From positions 16,004,712 through 16,068,711 of the forward strand of contig OY829657.1 of assembly GCA_963691815.1 (NCBI GenBank): DNA of 64,000 nt. The letters are read 5' to 3'. Numbering within the stretch: the stretch's first letter is position 1; the number at the start of each line of letters is the position of its first letter. This document shows, one piece after another, positions 1 to 13,200 of this stretch. The notes beneath the pieces were generated by a model. It saw nothing but the letters and a program-made list of their open reading frames with translations. It made no database searches and had not been told where the DNA came from. This DNA comes from Echiichthys vipera (taxonomy: Eukaryota > Chordata > Actinopteri > Perciformes > Trachinidae). A program made the position numbers and the translations under genes.

Positions 1-583
1 AACAGAGGTGGGAATTGTGGCTTCAACAAGCCATCGCCATACCTTGCATTTGTTCTGCTCAGTCACTGAACCAGGTGCATTTACTGATTGGCTCATGTCC
101 CTGGCTGTAGAGCTGCGCTGATTGCAGTCAGCTGGTTCAGGAGCCGAACAAATAAGTCCAAAAGTATTCAGATTAAGTTACATTTTAGTTTGATAATCCA
201 ATAACAATAATAATTACAAAATGCCAAGTAATTTGTTTTTAGTTAATGTCATCTTTTCAAAGTAATTTGACCCAACCCTGTTCCTCCCATACCTCTCAAT
301 GTACTGCAAGTGAGAGCTTCTTTAACAGATCAGCTTCCACAACGTGTCATGCCATGTCTCATGTTTAATTGACTTTTAAACAGTTCATTAGGGAGGGATT
401 GATTTAACAGAATACCTTTTAAACACCAAGATTTCCATTAACAGCGGCTCTGTTTTAGATTAGCATGCAGAGCACAGTTTAAAAAATCACTCATGAATAT
501 TCTACCAGCTCTGGGCCTTTGAGATGAAGTTGTTGACAGGGGCAAAACATCACACAAACATCAACCCTCTCCTTTCGGTGCAG

Positions 584-642
584 GTTACGTGGCAGGGGAC
601 AACGGCATGCTTAACAAGGCTGCAGTCAAGAAGCAGCTCTAA
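584..642 (+). CDS. Possible terminal coding exon of an unidentified upstream gene
   Basis: A pyrimidine-rich tract ends in a good AG acceptor at 582-583. If the previous exon, outside the window, ends with one base of a codon, the following frame reads 18 residues (GY)VAGDNGMLNKAAVKKQL and stops with TAA at 640-642. The residues look protein-like and end in a basic cluster. I do not recognise the family, and no upstream exon is visible in the first 580 bases. It could equally be a chance acceptor and short open frame. No convincing poly(A) signal lies close downstream. Confidence 0.25.
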
Positions 643-3600
643 AGCCATTACTCTTTTATTTATGATGATTGCAACTTGTCCTTGGGGGTAGTCTTTTATC
701 TCACAGTGGCTGGCAGGTGATGAGGTGCAGAGGTTTGGAAGTCAACACAAGTTCACATTTTATTCATGGTTCATCTCTCTGGCAACACAGGGCCATCTCT
801 CGCTCATTCCTTCAGACAGGTAATGAATCTTGAGCCAAGTGAGTGTTTGACGATGGGAGGGAAAGCGCTGTCCACCAAATAGTTTATGTTGTTGATTAGT
901 ACCCAGATGCTTTAAAGCATGTTTATATGTAAAGAGGCTTTTTACAAGACAACATACTGTTGCTTCAACTCCTCATTAAAACATGGTAAACAGTGATTTA
1001 AAGGGTGGTAAAAGTGAGTAGTGGATTACACCGCACATGGTTTAAATCACGGCTAGGAACTTTGTTGCACACCACACCTGTCTCCACAGTGGTGTAAGCC
1101 ATAAAGGGAAATGTCGGTCAGTCCAGGACTTTGGTCCAGACAGAAATATCTCAACAACTATTGAATGGATTGTTGTGAATTTTTGAATAGACATTCATGG
1201 TCTCAGAGGATGGATCCTATTGACTTTGACAGCCCCCTGTCTTTTTCTTTAGCAACACCAGCAGAAAATTGTTAGTGACACGTTTAAAAAAAACTACAGA
1301 TAAGAGGTGAATCCTAATGACTAAGGTGATCCTCTGACTTTTCCCTGAGGTTCACTTTTGCGGTTTCCAGTAAAATGTCTCAAAAGACAGAGAGGTCGGG
1401 TCTGCACACTAGATAATGATCCCATGAAACATCTTTTTATTAAATCACCACTAACGTGACGTTTCCTGGTTCTTCTTTTTCTTTTTCAGCTTGACACTTG
1501 AAACATCACCCTGGTGGTTATTTAATAAATATATTTCATGACCAAATACCCACAAAAGTAATGACATTGCCATCAGCCTCAGTTGTATTTTGTGTTTAGT
1601 GCCAATTGGTATATGTCAGCAACGTGGTGACCATGGTAAACATATATATGCCTTCAATTCTTATTTTGTTAATGTTGGCATGATAGCATTATCATTTAGC
1701 TCAAAGTCTGAGCCTAGGTACAGCCTCGCAGAACTGATAGCATGGAAGTAGACTCTCCTTCCTCGTTGTATTTGATGTGTAATTGGTGACCACCAAAGTA
1801 ATAGCTCTTTTTCAACAATCCATGGTGAGCTACCAAATCCTGGTTAATTCTGCTGTAAACCTGTACTCTCGTTTTCAATGTATTTAATTTGCCTTTCATT
1901 GGAATTTGCTGTAGTGTTCTACTCTCTTAGTTTCATAAAAGCTCTCCCAGAGGCGGGTGTTGCAAACTAGCATCTGTTATAAACAGTCAGTCAGTTTGTC
2001 TATGTGTATTGTATCTGTCCCTATCAAATAAAACATTAAAATAAATAAATGATAAGGATAAAGTAGAAGATGGTTTAATAAAAATATTATGAGGGAGTGA
2101 GGAAAGATATCTGGATTGAATCAGGGTTTATTGCAAGTTATGAACTTCCAGTTTTATTGTTTTGTCTGTATCACCTCAGGGTTGAAATTTTCTCTCTCTC
2201 AGCTGTTTTTACTGTTTTTTTTCTGAGCTGATTAGCTGACCCGCGCTGGCCCTGTTCCTCTTTACAGCTTACCCTTTTGTTTGCTTCACTGACTCAAACT
2301 CAGGTATATCTCCTCACCAGCTGCACTGACTTCAGCATATGTGATCATTATAGTTGACTGAGAGCAAAAGAGAGATTTCACTCATGCTGACAGCGGGAGG
2401 CACCACGTCGCTACCCAAGCCAAACATCAGTTTGTAATCTGCTGCGTTGGCTTGGAAGCCTGAGTCAGGGATGAGGAGAGAAATGAGCCGAGGGAAAAAG
2501 ATTAGAAAGACTTCAGCTTCAATAAGCTGAGAGAAGAAATAGATACCATAACTGTGAGCATGTTTGAAAGTTTATACACAAGAGCTGAGACAGAAAGAAT
2601 ATCCGTGGAGTCGTGTGGTTAAACTGCTGAGTCATGCCGTGACGTTTTTTTCCAAATGTTGTGTGAAACCACTCCGTAGTCAGCTTGTATCCTTCAGCAT
2701 CCTGCTCTGTTCTGGAGGTGGAGAGGAAGAGTTATACTGTTAGCATCAGCAGCCGGCACCATTCAAGTGAATGACTCATCTGATGCAGGAAGAAGAACAG
2801 CTCAATGAGCCGATAAAGGTCTGTTTAAGCTTCTGCATGTCAAATTTTGTCAGAGCTCCAGTTTAGAGCTAACTAGTTGAATTTTCTTCCATAGTCAAGC
2901 AGCAATTCTGTTTGATTTAGCTCCTGTTCCTGTATGCCACCGTTCATGCAATTGCTCTTTGATTTGTTTGCTACCATCAGCTCATCACAGGAGTATAAAA
3001 ATAGGCACAGAAGAGATTACTTTTTCTTTTCTTCAGCTCTCCATTTTAGGCTTTTCAACAAGATGATTGCATTAATTAGAAACAGTCAATGGTATCATCG
3101 AGCAACACAAGCAATGCCTTTTTTATCTAGATGTCTATGTTGATGTTCTGATGATCTAGTCCAAGGGCTTTGATTGATTTATTGTTCTGTTGATCACACG
3201 ACTTAACAATCTCCTGTTTGTTAGTCTGTCCATCAGTTTGTTTGGAAGTGTGTTTAAAAACGACCATTTTAGACACAAAACTGTATCATCCAAGAACTGT
3301 AAAGGTGAAAGAATCCAGTGTACTAAATGCCCATGAGGAAGCTGTTTTATTTTGTTCTGCTGCTGTCTCCTTACTGTAAGTCTATGTGGTTATTCATCCC
3401 TTTTCAGCTGTAAAATAATCCTCTGACTTGTTTCATTATAAGCAGAAAGAAAAAGTGTGGTGCATGGTACATCAGCTTTTGCGGAAACAGCTCTGCAGAC
3501 TGCGTGTATGTACGTTATGGATTTTGCTTTGTGATCCATCCTCAGGAGACCTCCTTCCCAGTCGTCACCACAGGGAGGCTCAGATGCTGCTGTAACTGAC

Positions 3601-5182
3601 GGCATCTGAATATTGACTGCAAGTTATACAGTTTCACAACAGGAAGTAAGAAAGAGACGACAAAGCAGAGAGAGCTGCTAAAATAGCTGTATTTTATACG
3701 ATGTGTATTTCCCCAGACCTCTCTGATGGTGTGATGTAAGGAAGTCCAAAAAACTGCCATTGATCAGCTCGCCCTCCTACACTAGACGTCCTGCTGTGGC
3801 TTCTGTTGTCCAATAAGCGCTGTTTGGTAAATGTTTCACAAAACTGTGATGGAGCTTCTCAGGAAGTGACATCATTGGCGCAGTGATAAATCACACACCA
3901 AGGTTTAGCTCAGTAATGCGTGCCAGTTTGGAGGCCTTTGGCTTCCACCCTCTTTTTTTCCCACTTCAATCTCCTGTTACCTCACAGCTCTTTGGAGATT
4001 GGAAAGCAAAGGGTTGTAATGCAGTTTTGGCTGCCATTTGCTGCTGCGTAGCACACGGCGCGTTTACTACACTGTGTTTACTGTCTCAGTAACAACGTCT
4101 CTCAATATATGGTGGAATCTTGTTTTTTTCCCCATGAAATCTGATGATTGATGTCTTTCACTCAGGTGGAATCACAGTATTGATACAAAGCTTTGTCAGC
4201 ACTAAACTGATGCTCTGTTTCCTCATACTGTTTATTTGGTGATGAGTGTTCACAAGCTGAGCAGCTGGGAGTCGGGACTTTATTGATCGAAAGTGTGGAC
4301 AGTGTGTGTGCGCTGCTGGAGGACAGATGGTTCAGGCTTTCATTCTGTGGTCATGGCACTGTGACTGATCACATCCTGCACATGCTGCTATAGACACAGG
4401 GAAGTAAACAGCCAATCCTCAACAAGCACAGTTTAAGCTTTTACTCTTGTACCTCACAACAGAAATATGCTATTGTCTACATGGTTTCATTGGCTCGTTA
4501 GCATCTTCCTGTCACGTTGCTTTTCAAAGTGACATCTCCACTTCCATTTGTCAGATAAAGAAGCAGACACAGATCAATGGCTGCTAATGGACTGTGATGA
4601 TTATTAGACTGATCCTTGCAAATGCTATCATAACTGCACTTACACTGAGTGGCAAACACTTGCCTGAGAAAAACGGACAACAACAATTGTTTTAACAAAA
4701 ACAACAGATCATTAAATCACCATTGTATTACTTATTACCAGTACCACACCCACTGTCTCCATTTAAATCCACAATATCATCATAATTGTCAGTGTATGTA
4801 AATACAGGATTGTATAGGGGTAGCCAACTAAGAAGATGGGTGCTATGGCTTTTCTCCTCTCATTCTACTGCTGAACAGCAGGTTAGCTAAATGCTAGTAC
4901 TAAATGCTAAAATTTGTCACAAAAGTGTAACTTTAATCTCAACAATCAATTACTAGATTATTACTGAAATTGTATTAGTTATCAGTAAACCAAATGTGAT
5001 TGCACTATAAATCTGGGTTTTATCTGTGCAAAGCCCAAATACCTAGAGCATAGAGCACAGCAACAGGTGTGTATCAAGGCTAGAACATAAAAAACCAAAG
5101 TAACATATTTTTGGTCCAAGTTCAATAGTAGACCAGTCTTGGCTAATGGTGTCTTCCTTTTATTTCTCTGCCGTTCCTTCAG
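643..5182. other. Non-coding region upstream of tmem63c
   Basis: Apart from the repeat at 1130-1386, no conserved-looking coding exon is seen here on either strand. Open frames of 60-70 codons are scattered, lack splice context and have poor protein character. A non-coding first exon and the promoter of tmem63c must lie here or further upstream, because the first coding exon starts directly after a splice acceptor at 5182. I could not place that first exon. Confidence 0.5.
1130..1386 (+). repeat. Dispersed teleost repeat
   Basis: The text around 1137-1230 (TTTGGTCCAGACAGAAATAT, then ATGGATTGTTGTGAATTTTT) and the later 'aatcctaatgactaaggtga' block match, from memory, a repeat found at very high copy in percomorph fish. 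A shorter opposite-strand piece is at about 14994-15095. The internal duplication of the 'gga-tga-tcctaatgactt' block (1208-1230 and 1306-1330) is visible. I do not assign a family name. Confidence 0.5.
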
Positions 5183-5198
5183 GTATGGTCCAGTGCTG

Positions 5199-7232
5199 AT
5201 GGCGCACTCTGAGCTGTTTGCGACGAGAGCGCCTCCTGTGGAAGGAAGAGCTGTGGAGCTGGATGTTTTGAGCTTTCTGGACTCTTTGGGGGATGAAAAC
5301 AGCACTGCGGAGAGATGCTACCGCTCGCACTCCCGTAGCAGCGTCCTCCAGGGTCTGCCGTTTGGAGGGGTGCCCACGGTCCTCGCCATCAATGTTGTGC
5401 TCTGGATGGTACAGACTCACACCCACCCAATACAGTTTGCCCGATTTCCTTCAGAAAAAAAAATATGGTCAATTGACATTTGTTTTGTTGTTGTTTTGTC
5501 CAACCAACAGCGCAAAAACTAAATATATTTGGTTTACTTTTATAGATTAAGAAAACCAGATATTTTTCATGTTTGAGGGTTGGATTTTTTTGGCATTTTT
5601 GCTTAAAGAGTAAAAAAGTATCAATAATAGAACCATGCTTGCTCTATTTAACAGGTAGCCTGTTGTCCATATTATCATAAGAGTAATCTCTTCTCTTCTT
5701 TATGTACTGCTGCAGCAGCTTAGGGGGCCGATAACAAGGTCTGTGAATGCATCCAGAGCTGCCAACACCCTGTTGAGATATTACAGAGAGCTCTGATACA
5801 AACAGACTACAAGACGTGGTGATAGATGGTCAGAGGGCTGTTTCTATAAAAAATACAATATCTAATGGACAACCTCCTGTCTCAAGCACATGACTCTGCT
5901 CTTGATGATAACAAAGTGCGACAGCAGCATCAGCAGTGGGAAATGAATGCAGACATACTCTGAATCAGAAATATGTCAGCACACCCACAAGCATATTTTA
6001 AATTCATCGAGAGGACCTTCTGCTGACTTTGTATATGTGTCACCTCAACACTCTTTTCTATGTTCCTGAATGTAACTAACAGTAAACCCAGTCTTGATTT
6101 TAGCCCTTTGAACCCCCTGATTTTTAAAAGTTCTAACTAACCTTAACCGTTGCTGTAATACTACATGCAATTTCAGACTCTGAATATTCATCTCCATATG
6201 CTAATGAAGGCAGGATGTCAAAACTGTAGACTCTCCATTTGCAGTAGGCAATGTCTGTATGGACAGTTCCTATAATTATCAGTGTTTAATTATGATGACG
6301 CTTCTTCTCGGATTTTTTTAACAGAAAGCCTGCAGTCCAAGCTAGAGGCGTGAAGTTTGAAAGACATGAGCTTGGGAGGGTATAATTAAAGTTGCTACCA
6401 GGTTATCTTATGGGAATAGATTATCTAATGTGTTAGTTTGCACAGGTATTAAAGATGGGATGCCTCAATCTTCTGCAGCTTCATTTTGAGCATGTTTATT
6501 TTAAATCCGTCCCTCACAAGTCCCCCAACCTAATTCCAATGCAATAGTATAGCGCAGGTTCATTAAACGGCCCAAGACTAGTGTATCTACAATGACGATA
6601 AGCAAAGAAACACAAACTTGCATCTTCATTTGTGAGTCAAACATACTTTACAATTTTATGGCCAAAAAAGTATACTGGTGCTTTCATATTTCAAATCTCA
6701 GGTTCATTCTTAAGTGGTAAAATGCATGGGTTTCCTCTTCATTCAAAATGTGTGCCATTCCTCCGACAGTCCAAAGATTTGGAGACTTTAAACTGCTGTG
6801 AATGTTTGTTTGTATGACAGACTGGTGAGCTGTACAGGGTGTACCCCGTCTCTTGCCTGATGCATGTGTCGGATCCTCTATAGACGATGGATGGTTGGAT
6901 GTACAGTCCTGAATATCTGTTGGATTTTTATCAATTAAAGAAACAATAAGAAGAGTGATGTTGCATTGCATTTTACAGTAGTAGTTACCCGAGCTTTTTA
7001 GTTTTCCTCTCACACAGTATAGTGTATACACTGTTTACAAACACCGTTGCATATTTTTCCTCCTGTCTCCAGATAATAATAGGCTTGTCAAGTTTAATCT
7101 CTGCATTGATATCACTCTCAGTTTGCCCGCTCCATGTTTAAATTGGCTCATTTTACCGCTGCCTGGTTGTCAAGACAACACAGAGGGTCGAGTGCTGTTT
7201 CTTAATGACAAACATGAGTCAAAGCCCCCCCA

Positions 7233-7265
<33 letters not shown>

Positions 7266-10200
7266 GTGACGAGAGCATGCCCACGCATCAAGACCAAACA
7301 AAATAAACTAACAGGGAGGAGACGGACACCGGGAAGAGAGCAAGATAATGGAGAGATTGTTATTTAAAGGAGTCTGGACCCTGAACACGCAGTCATTATT
7401 CAGCTACAAGCTTTAGTCAAGGCCGCCCTGGTTGTCTATGCATGCCTCTAGGTCACTAAATAATCAATCACTTAACATTTATGGGAGCTTTGTTTGTATT
7501 AACATGGCTGTGATCCCTGCGCAGGAAACCAAATGTCTTCTAAACTCTAGAGAGTAAATGATTGAATGCTGTAATAAAAGTCAAACATTTATCTGTACTT
7601 TTACTCAATTTGCATTTGTCAACATTCATCTATCACCGCCCAGTTATGCTCTTTATATTCGGTTCGGCTGTTTAGTATTAATCCACTATTGTGTGGTATA
7701 ATATCTCTTAGAATAGACTTTTTACTTCATTGTGATGCTACAGGTTAGCTCTCCATTTGTAACATAATAGAGGCTATTCATATTTATTCTTGCTTGACCG
7801 CACTCATTTGCCATTAGTGCACAGCATGTGTTTGCGTTTGCATGCTGACCTGACTCTGGTAGTTTCCAAGACAACCACGTATGACTCTAAAGAAAGAAGA
7901 TGGCTCATTATTGCTGCTGCTTTTTGAACGTGTCTATCACTTGTTGGCTCTTTGGAGAATACAGAAAAAGGCCACAGCTATCAAATCGAGCAGTATGGAA
8001 AGGTTTTGGATAAGGCCCAGAGCGAATAAGGATGTGTGTGATTGTGTAAATCAGATTCTCAAGAGCTTCATGCATTCATGTTCTTGTTCTGTGTCACAGT
8101 TCCTGTTGCTCATCTTCTCCTGTCTGAGGAAGGCTGCATGGGACTATGGCCGCCTGGCTCTGCTGATGGAGAATGACAGGTAAATCCATCACTTGTCGTC
8201 TTACACTAAAAATCAGACACACCCGCTGGTTTGTGAGCCATGACAACATTTAAGATGGAGTGTTGATTCTCAGTGGAACCACTCCTGAGTCCTGATCCTG
8301 AAGCCTCCAGCTCTCTCTGCTGGGTCTAAATGGTACTGCATAGGAGGCAAATAACTGCAAAGAGTTACTCTGTCTCCGCTTCCAATAATCATTTGTTCTT
8401 ATTAGACTGGCGGCTGCAACTGAGGCAATATATTCATGCATTTTATGTTAACAAAATATCAGTCTTAATACAAGTCTTAACACGGATCAGACTAACACAT
8501 AGACAGTATATACACTGTGGTTTGATTGGGATGTCTTTTCACTCTGCAACTAACAATGATTTCAATTAATGATTTTTCCAATATTTTTTTAAGAAAGAGC
8601 CTGTTTTGTCCAGACCAACAGTCCTAAAACCATAATATGTTCAGTGTACAGCAATATAGTTCAGAGAAAAGCAGCACATGTTCATATAGTCAAAGCCTAA
8701 ACTAGACAGAGTTAAGTAGTTTCACTTTAATTAATAACCCAAAGGACCAGGTTAGAAGGCTTTTGGTAATCTATATTTGCATCAGTGTCAACAAATCCCA
8801 TGAAAGAATGAAAACAAACAATATGTTAGTCCATCTCCCAAGACTTTCCAATTTTAAAACAGATCACAATATACTGTAGGTTTCATTATTATTAAAGGCT
8901 AAATAATCTCCTAAAATAGCTGGGAACTGACAGTTCTTTTTTTTAGCAAGCTCAAACACAAGTAAACAATGCATGTGTGTGAAACTATTTTCAACAGGTG
9001 TTTGGTGAGTATTTAGGGCAACAGGGTGTAATAATAAGCATTATTAACACAGACAATACTTGTTAGGACAGGATATGATTCACTGTTTCACTGGATTTGC
9101 TGACACTAAGAAAACAATAGAATACCACCAGACTTCTCCTTTAATCAACAGATACCTTTAAGGAAACAAAAGAAGTCAAGGTCCGCCCATCTGAGTCTGC
9201 ATGAGTCTGCAGCAGTTTGCCTCTGCTTGACCTGAGTCTCCTCTCAGGGGAGTGCCGGCTTGATTAGTTCTGCCTGACCGGCAGCGGCTCCATAGCACCC
9301 AAGGGCAAGCAGCATCTGTGTGTTTCGCCAAGCGGTCCTTTCTCCTACTAATGCAATTATGCTGCTTAATTTGACACGCTGTTGAACTGTCAGTGGTACG
9401 GCCCAGAGAGAAACGTCCGCAAATTCAATCATCACAGAAGCTTTATTAGATTCAACCATAGTGAATGTGTTTTATGTCTTCTTTATATATGTACATACAC
9501 AGGAATCAGTTTGTCCAGAGCAGTTACATTATGTCACATATTGGTTGTACTGATGAGGCAGTGTCGGCCCACAATCAATATGATGACCTCTCTATTTCTT
9601 TTTTCATCATTTCTTCCTCATTCAGTCTCACATCCCTGTTTTATGGAGAACAAAGTGAGAAAGAGAAGTCTCCGTCAGAGTCTAGTCCCTCCGACTCTGA
9701 GATCAAGGACATGGTGAGTTGGGTTACATGAGCCAGAGATTTTCATCCGTTCCTTATTTTTTCCAATCAATTAAAGGTACCCTGTGGTTTCATCCTTAAA
9801 AACACTGTTTTATTTACATCCAAACCCAGCCCCTTTCAACAAAACATTTCATGTGTCCTAAAGGTCCTCGTTATCTCTTTGCTGTCTATTTTATGTGTTG
9901 AAACTTCCATTGTTCCCATTATAACTTTACATCTGAGTGTAGTTATGCTTCCTTAGTCCACTAACTCATATTTTTCCATTAACAACGTATCAAATAACTA
10001 TGTGTAACGTCAAAGGGGTCACAGAGAGTGATGAAACCACAGAGAATGATCACCTAGAAGAAGAAGAATTACTTTATTTTTATCCCACACGGGGAAATTC
10101 AATTTTCACTCTTATTATCATACATGTTACATGTTACACACACAGCCCCGAAATACACACATGCACAACCAGGACCTATACATGCAATTGAGGAGAGATG

Positions 10201-13200
10201 TTAGAGCGAGGGGGCTGCCAGTGACCAGCGCCCCGAGCAGTTGGGGGTTCGGTGCCTTGCTCAACAGCACCTCGGCAGTGCCCAGGAGATGAACTGGCAC
10301 CTCTCCAGCCACCAGTCCACGCTCCATATATGGTCCACACAGGGACTTGAACCAGCGACCCTACGGTTCCCAGCCAAGTCACCTATGGACTGAGCTACTG
10401 CCTGCAGTGTCTCAAATATATGGAGCATTTGAATCTTTTAACTCATTGTGTTGGTTTGACAGTCGAAGCAGGCAAAAAAAAACCTCCACTTCAAAACTCC
10501 AAAGATAAATCCACTGTATCTTATTTGTCCTGCACCAAAGTTTTACAAAGTTTTCAATGAGCTGGCGGAGCATTTAGCAGGAATAAAAACTGTCAGATGT
10601 TGCTAATGTTGCTCCTTGTCAAATGGATGTGTACATAGGCACACACTGACATACTAGACAAATGTGTGGAAAATAAGATAATGGTGTAAATTGGATTACT
10701 AATCCAAACAGTGTCACCTCTGTGTTGGTCCAAAATCCTCTCTATTTTTATGCCTCTGCGTCGGCGACAGTCCCGGCCGGGAGCAAAATAAATTCTGTCC
10801 CATTTTTGTGAGCGCAATATCTTAGAAGCCCCTGAAGGGAATTTGGCACAAACGTCCACTTAGACAAGAAGATGAACTCATCAGATTGTGGAGGTCAAAG
10901 GTCACTGTGCCCACACAAAACTAATTTGTGCCCCTTACTCAAACATTCCTAGGCTAATTATGACATCATTTCACACAAATGTCTATGAGGATAAAATAAG
11001 GAAATTTTAAAATTTTATACCCAAAAGGTCAACTTCACTTTGACATCATAAAGTTTCAAAACTCGGATACTTAACTGGCACTAACCTTAAAACTGTGTAG
11101 TCTGTGCTGCTTGGTTGAAGATGTGTTTGTAAAGCATCCACGTTTTGCCAAAAAAAAATATACTTAATAAGTTTTGTTAAATTCCTTCAAAGTCCTCACT
11201 ACATATGTTATGTAAGTCTGGACAACTGCAACTTGACTGGTTGACAGAGGCTTACAACTGCAAGGAATTAGTTTTGTCACCCAGAAAGAGACTCACAAAT
11301 ATTTAGATATTTTCTTCGGTTGTGTGTCATAGGTAAATGTCACACTCTGCTTGTGCAGTAAATACAGTATTCATACTAGTTGAACACATGCAAACAATAA
11401 AGGGGCCTGCTCATCCTAACAATGCTCTACAGCACCACCCGGTGGTTACAAATTCCAGAGGTTTACATAATTACAGTAAACAATCATAACATTTGAGGAG
11501 ACGCCTGAAAGACACACTGTCGTCATCACTACCACTGATGTTAGACAGTCTACCAGTCTTCCTGATCATGTTCTCATTTATTTACAGCAATTATACCAAG
11601 GTGTCACAGCTAATTTGCCGATGACGTATTGATGTCTAAAATATTTCTATCATCTTTTACAACAAAGTCCACATGTCTAAGATGGCACTACGTCAACAGT
11701 TGTAAGAGGAAAGTTTGGCTCATGACTCAGCAGGACTGTGTGTCACTTCATGACACCTGTGTGATAGACTGAGGTCACTCACTGTGTGTTTAAAGACAAA
11801 GTGTCAGACTGGAGTCATCGCCTTGTGCCTACTCAAGGCTGAGGCTGCAGTAAAGTGGTTACTGCTCCAGGCTAGACCTATTAAATCTCCCCCTCTGTGT
11901 CACTCTGCAGACCTTATTACTATGCAAATGGTGGATGCATGCAAGTAGCCAGATGTGGTGTGCACAGACTTGCATACATATGTCATTTATTATCTTTGAA
12001 TAATTAATCCATTGGATGTTTTATGATTCTCCTCTCCTTCCAGGGCTTCTGCGCTTGGCTCTCATCACTTTACCATATGAAGTAAGTACACAAAGCAGTT
12101 GCCCTTGTAATTATTTTTACCCTTCTCTCATCTTCGCTCCCATCCTTTTATTGGCCCTCTGTCTTCAAAGCTGATGTCACCGGCAAATGTAAAGTCTGTT
12201 GTTATATGTCATTTAGCAGCAAAAACAAACCAGTCTGGGCTCATGCGACCGCTGGTGCCATGGTTTCCCATTGAATATTTGCTCTTGCTCCAGTCTGACT
12301 ACATACAACAGATTTAGGCCTGTAAAAAGGCGATTTTCACGGTCCCCATGGTTTCCATAGTATTATGGTGGATTTTGGGAGCTTCTGTTTTTAGCTCCCG
12401 TGCCAGTGGCTCACCCTGAGAAAGTGCAAACCCACCCTGAGAGTTCGCAATGTGTGGGCTGTCATGTGACCAGCGTGCCCCTCTTCTCTTCTGCTTTTTT
12501 TTTCATGCTTTTTTTTTTGTTCTATTTTATGACACTGGGTTTCCGGAACCTCCCGCCTGGTGACCACAGCTTCTAGCACCAAAGTAGTAGAGCCTTAGTT
12601 TTACTCATGATGAGGTTTAAGCCGTAGGTCCATTCGTCCTGGCAGTAGACAGAGCTGCATACACATTCTTTTATATTGCTCATGCTTGTTTTATGGCTTT
12701 TTATATCTTTAAATTGTTTCACTTGTATCAGTTGTTTTTATTACTAACTCTTAACTTAACTTAACATTAAGGGACTGCTGTCTGGACTACTGGCCACCCA
12801 TAGATACTTGTTATAAGCTAATAAGTAATATTTGAAATATTTATTGTCTAAGACAGTGATATTTAAGATACCAGATTTTTAGTTCTTATCAATTACAATC
12901 GCAATAATTTTCACAAAGATATATATTTTCAATGCATTATTAAATTTATGCAGAGCCCAACTATATGCCTTTAAAATTAAGGAAACAAATGTATATTTCT
13001 ATATGTTTTATGTCCATTTTAACATTTGCGTGTGTGGAAATTCCATTATTAACAGCTCTAGGGCAATTTGCAGCATTTCTCGTTTTTTCCATGTAGCATA
13101 GATAGTTTGGGATCTCTTGGATATGGGATGAAGCCATTCTGAAAGTTTCCTTGCTCTCTATTTCTGCAGGGATGAGGAGATCCGTAGCAAATGTGGCATT

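Noticed and set aside
5139..5198. In-frame open sequence upstream of the chosen tmem63c start
   Set aside because: A strong acceptor AG at 5181-5182 places these codons in the intron, so the upstream in-frame start is not in the mature mRNA.
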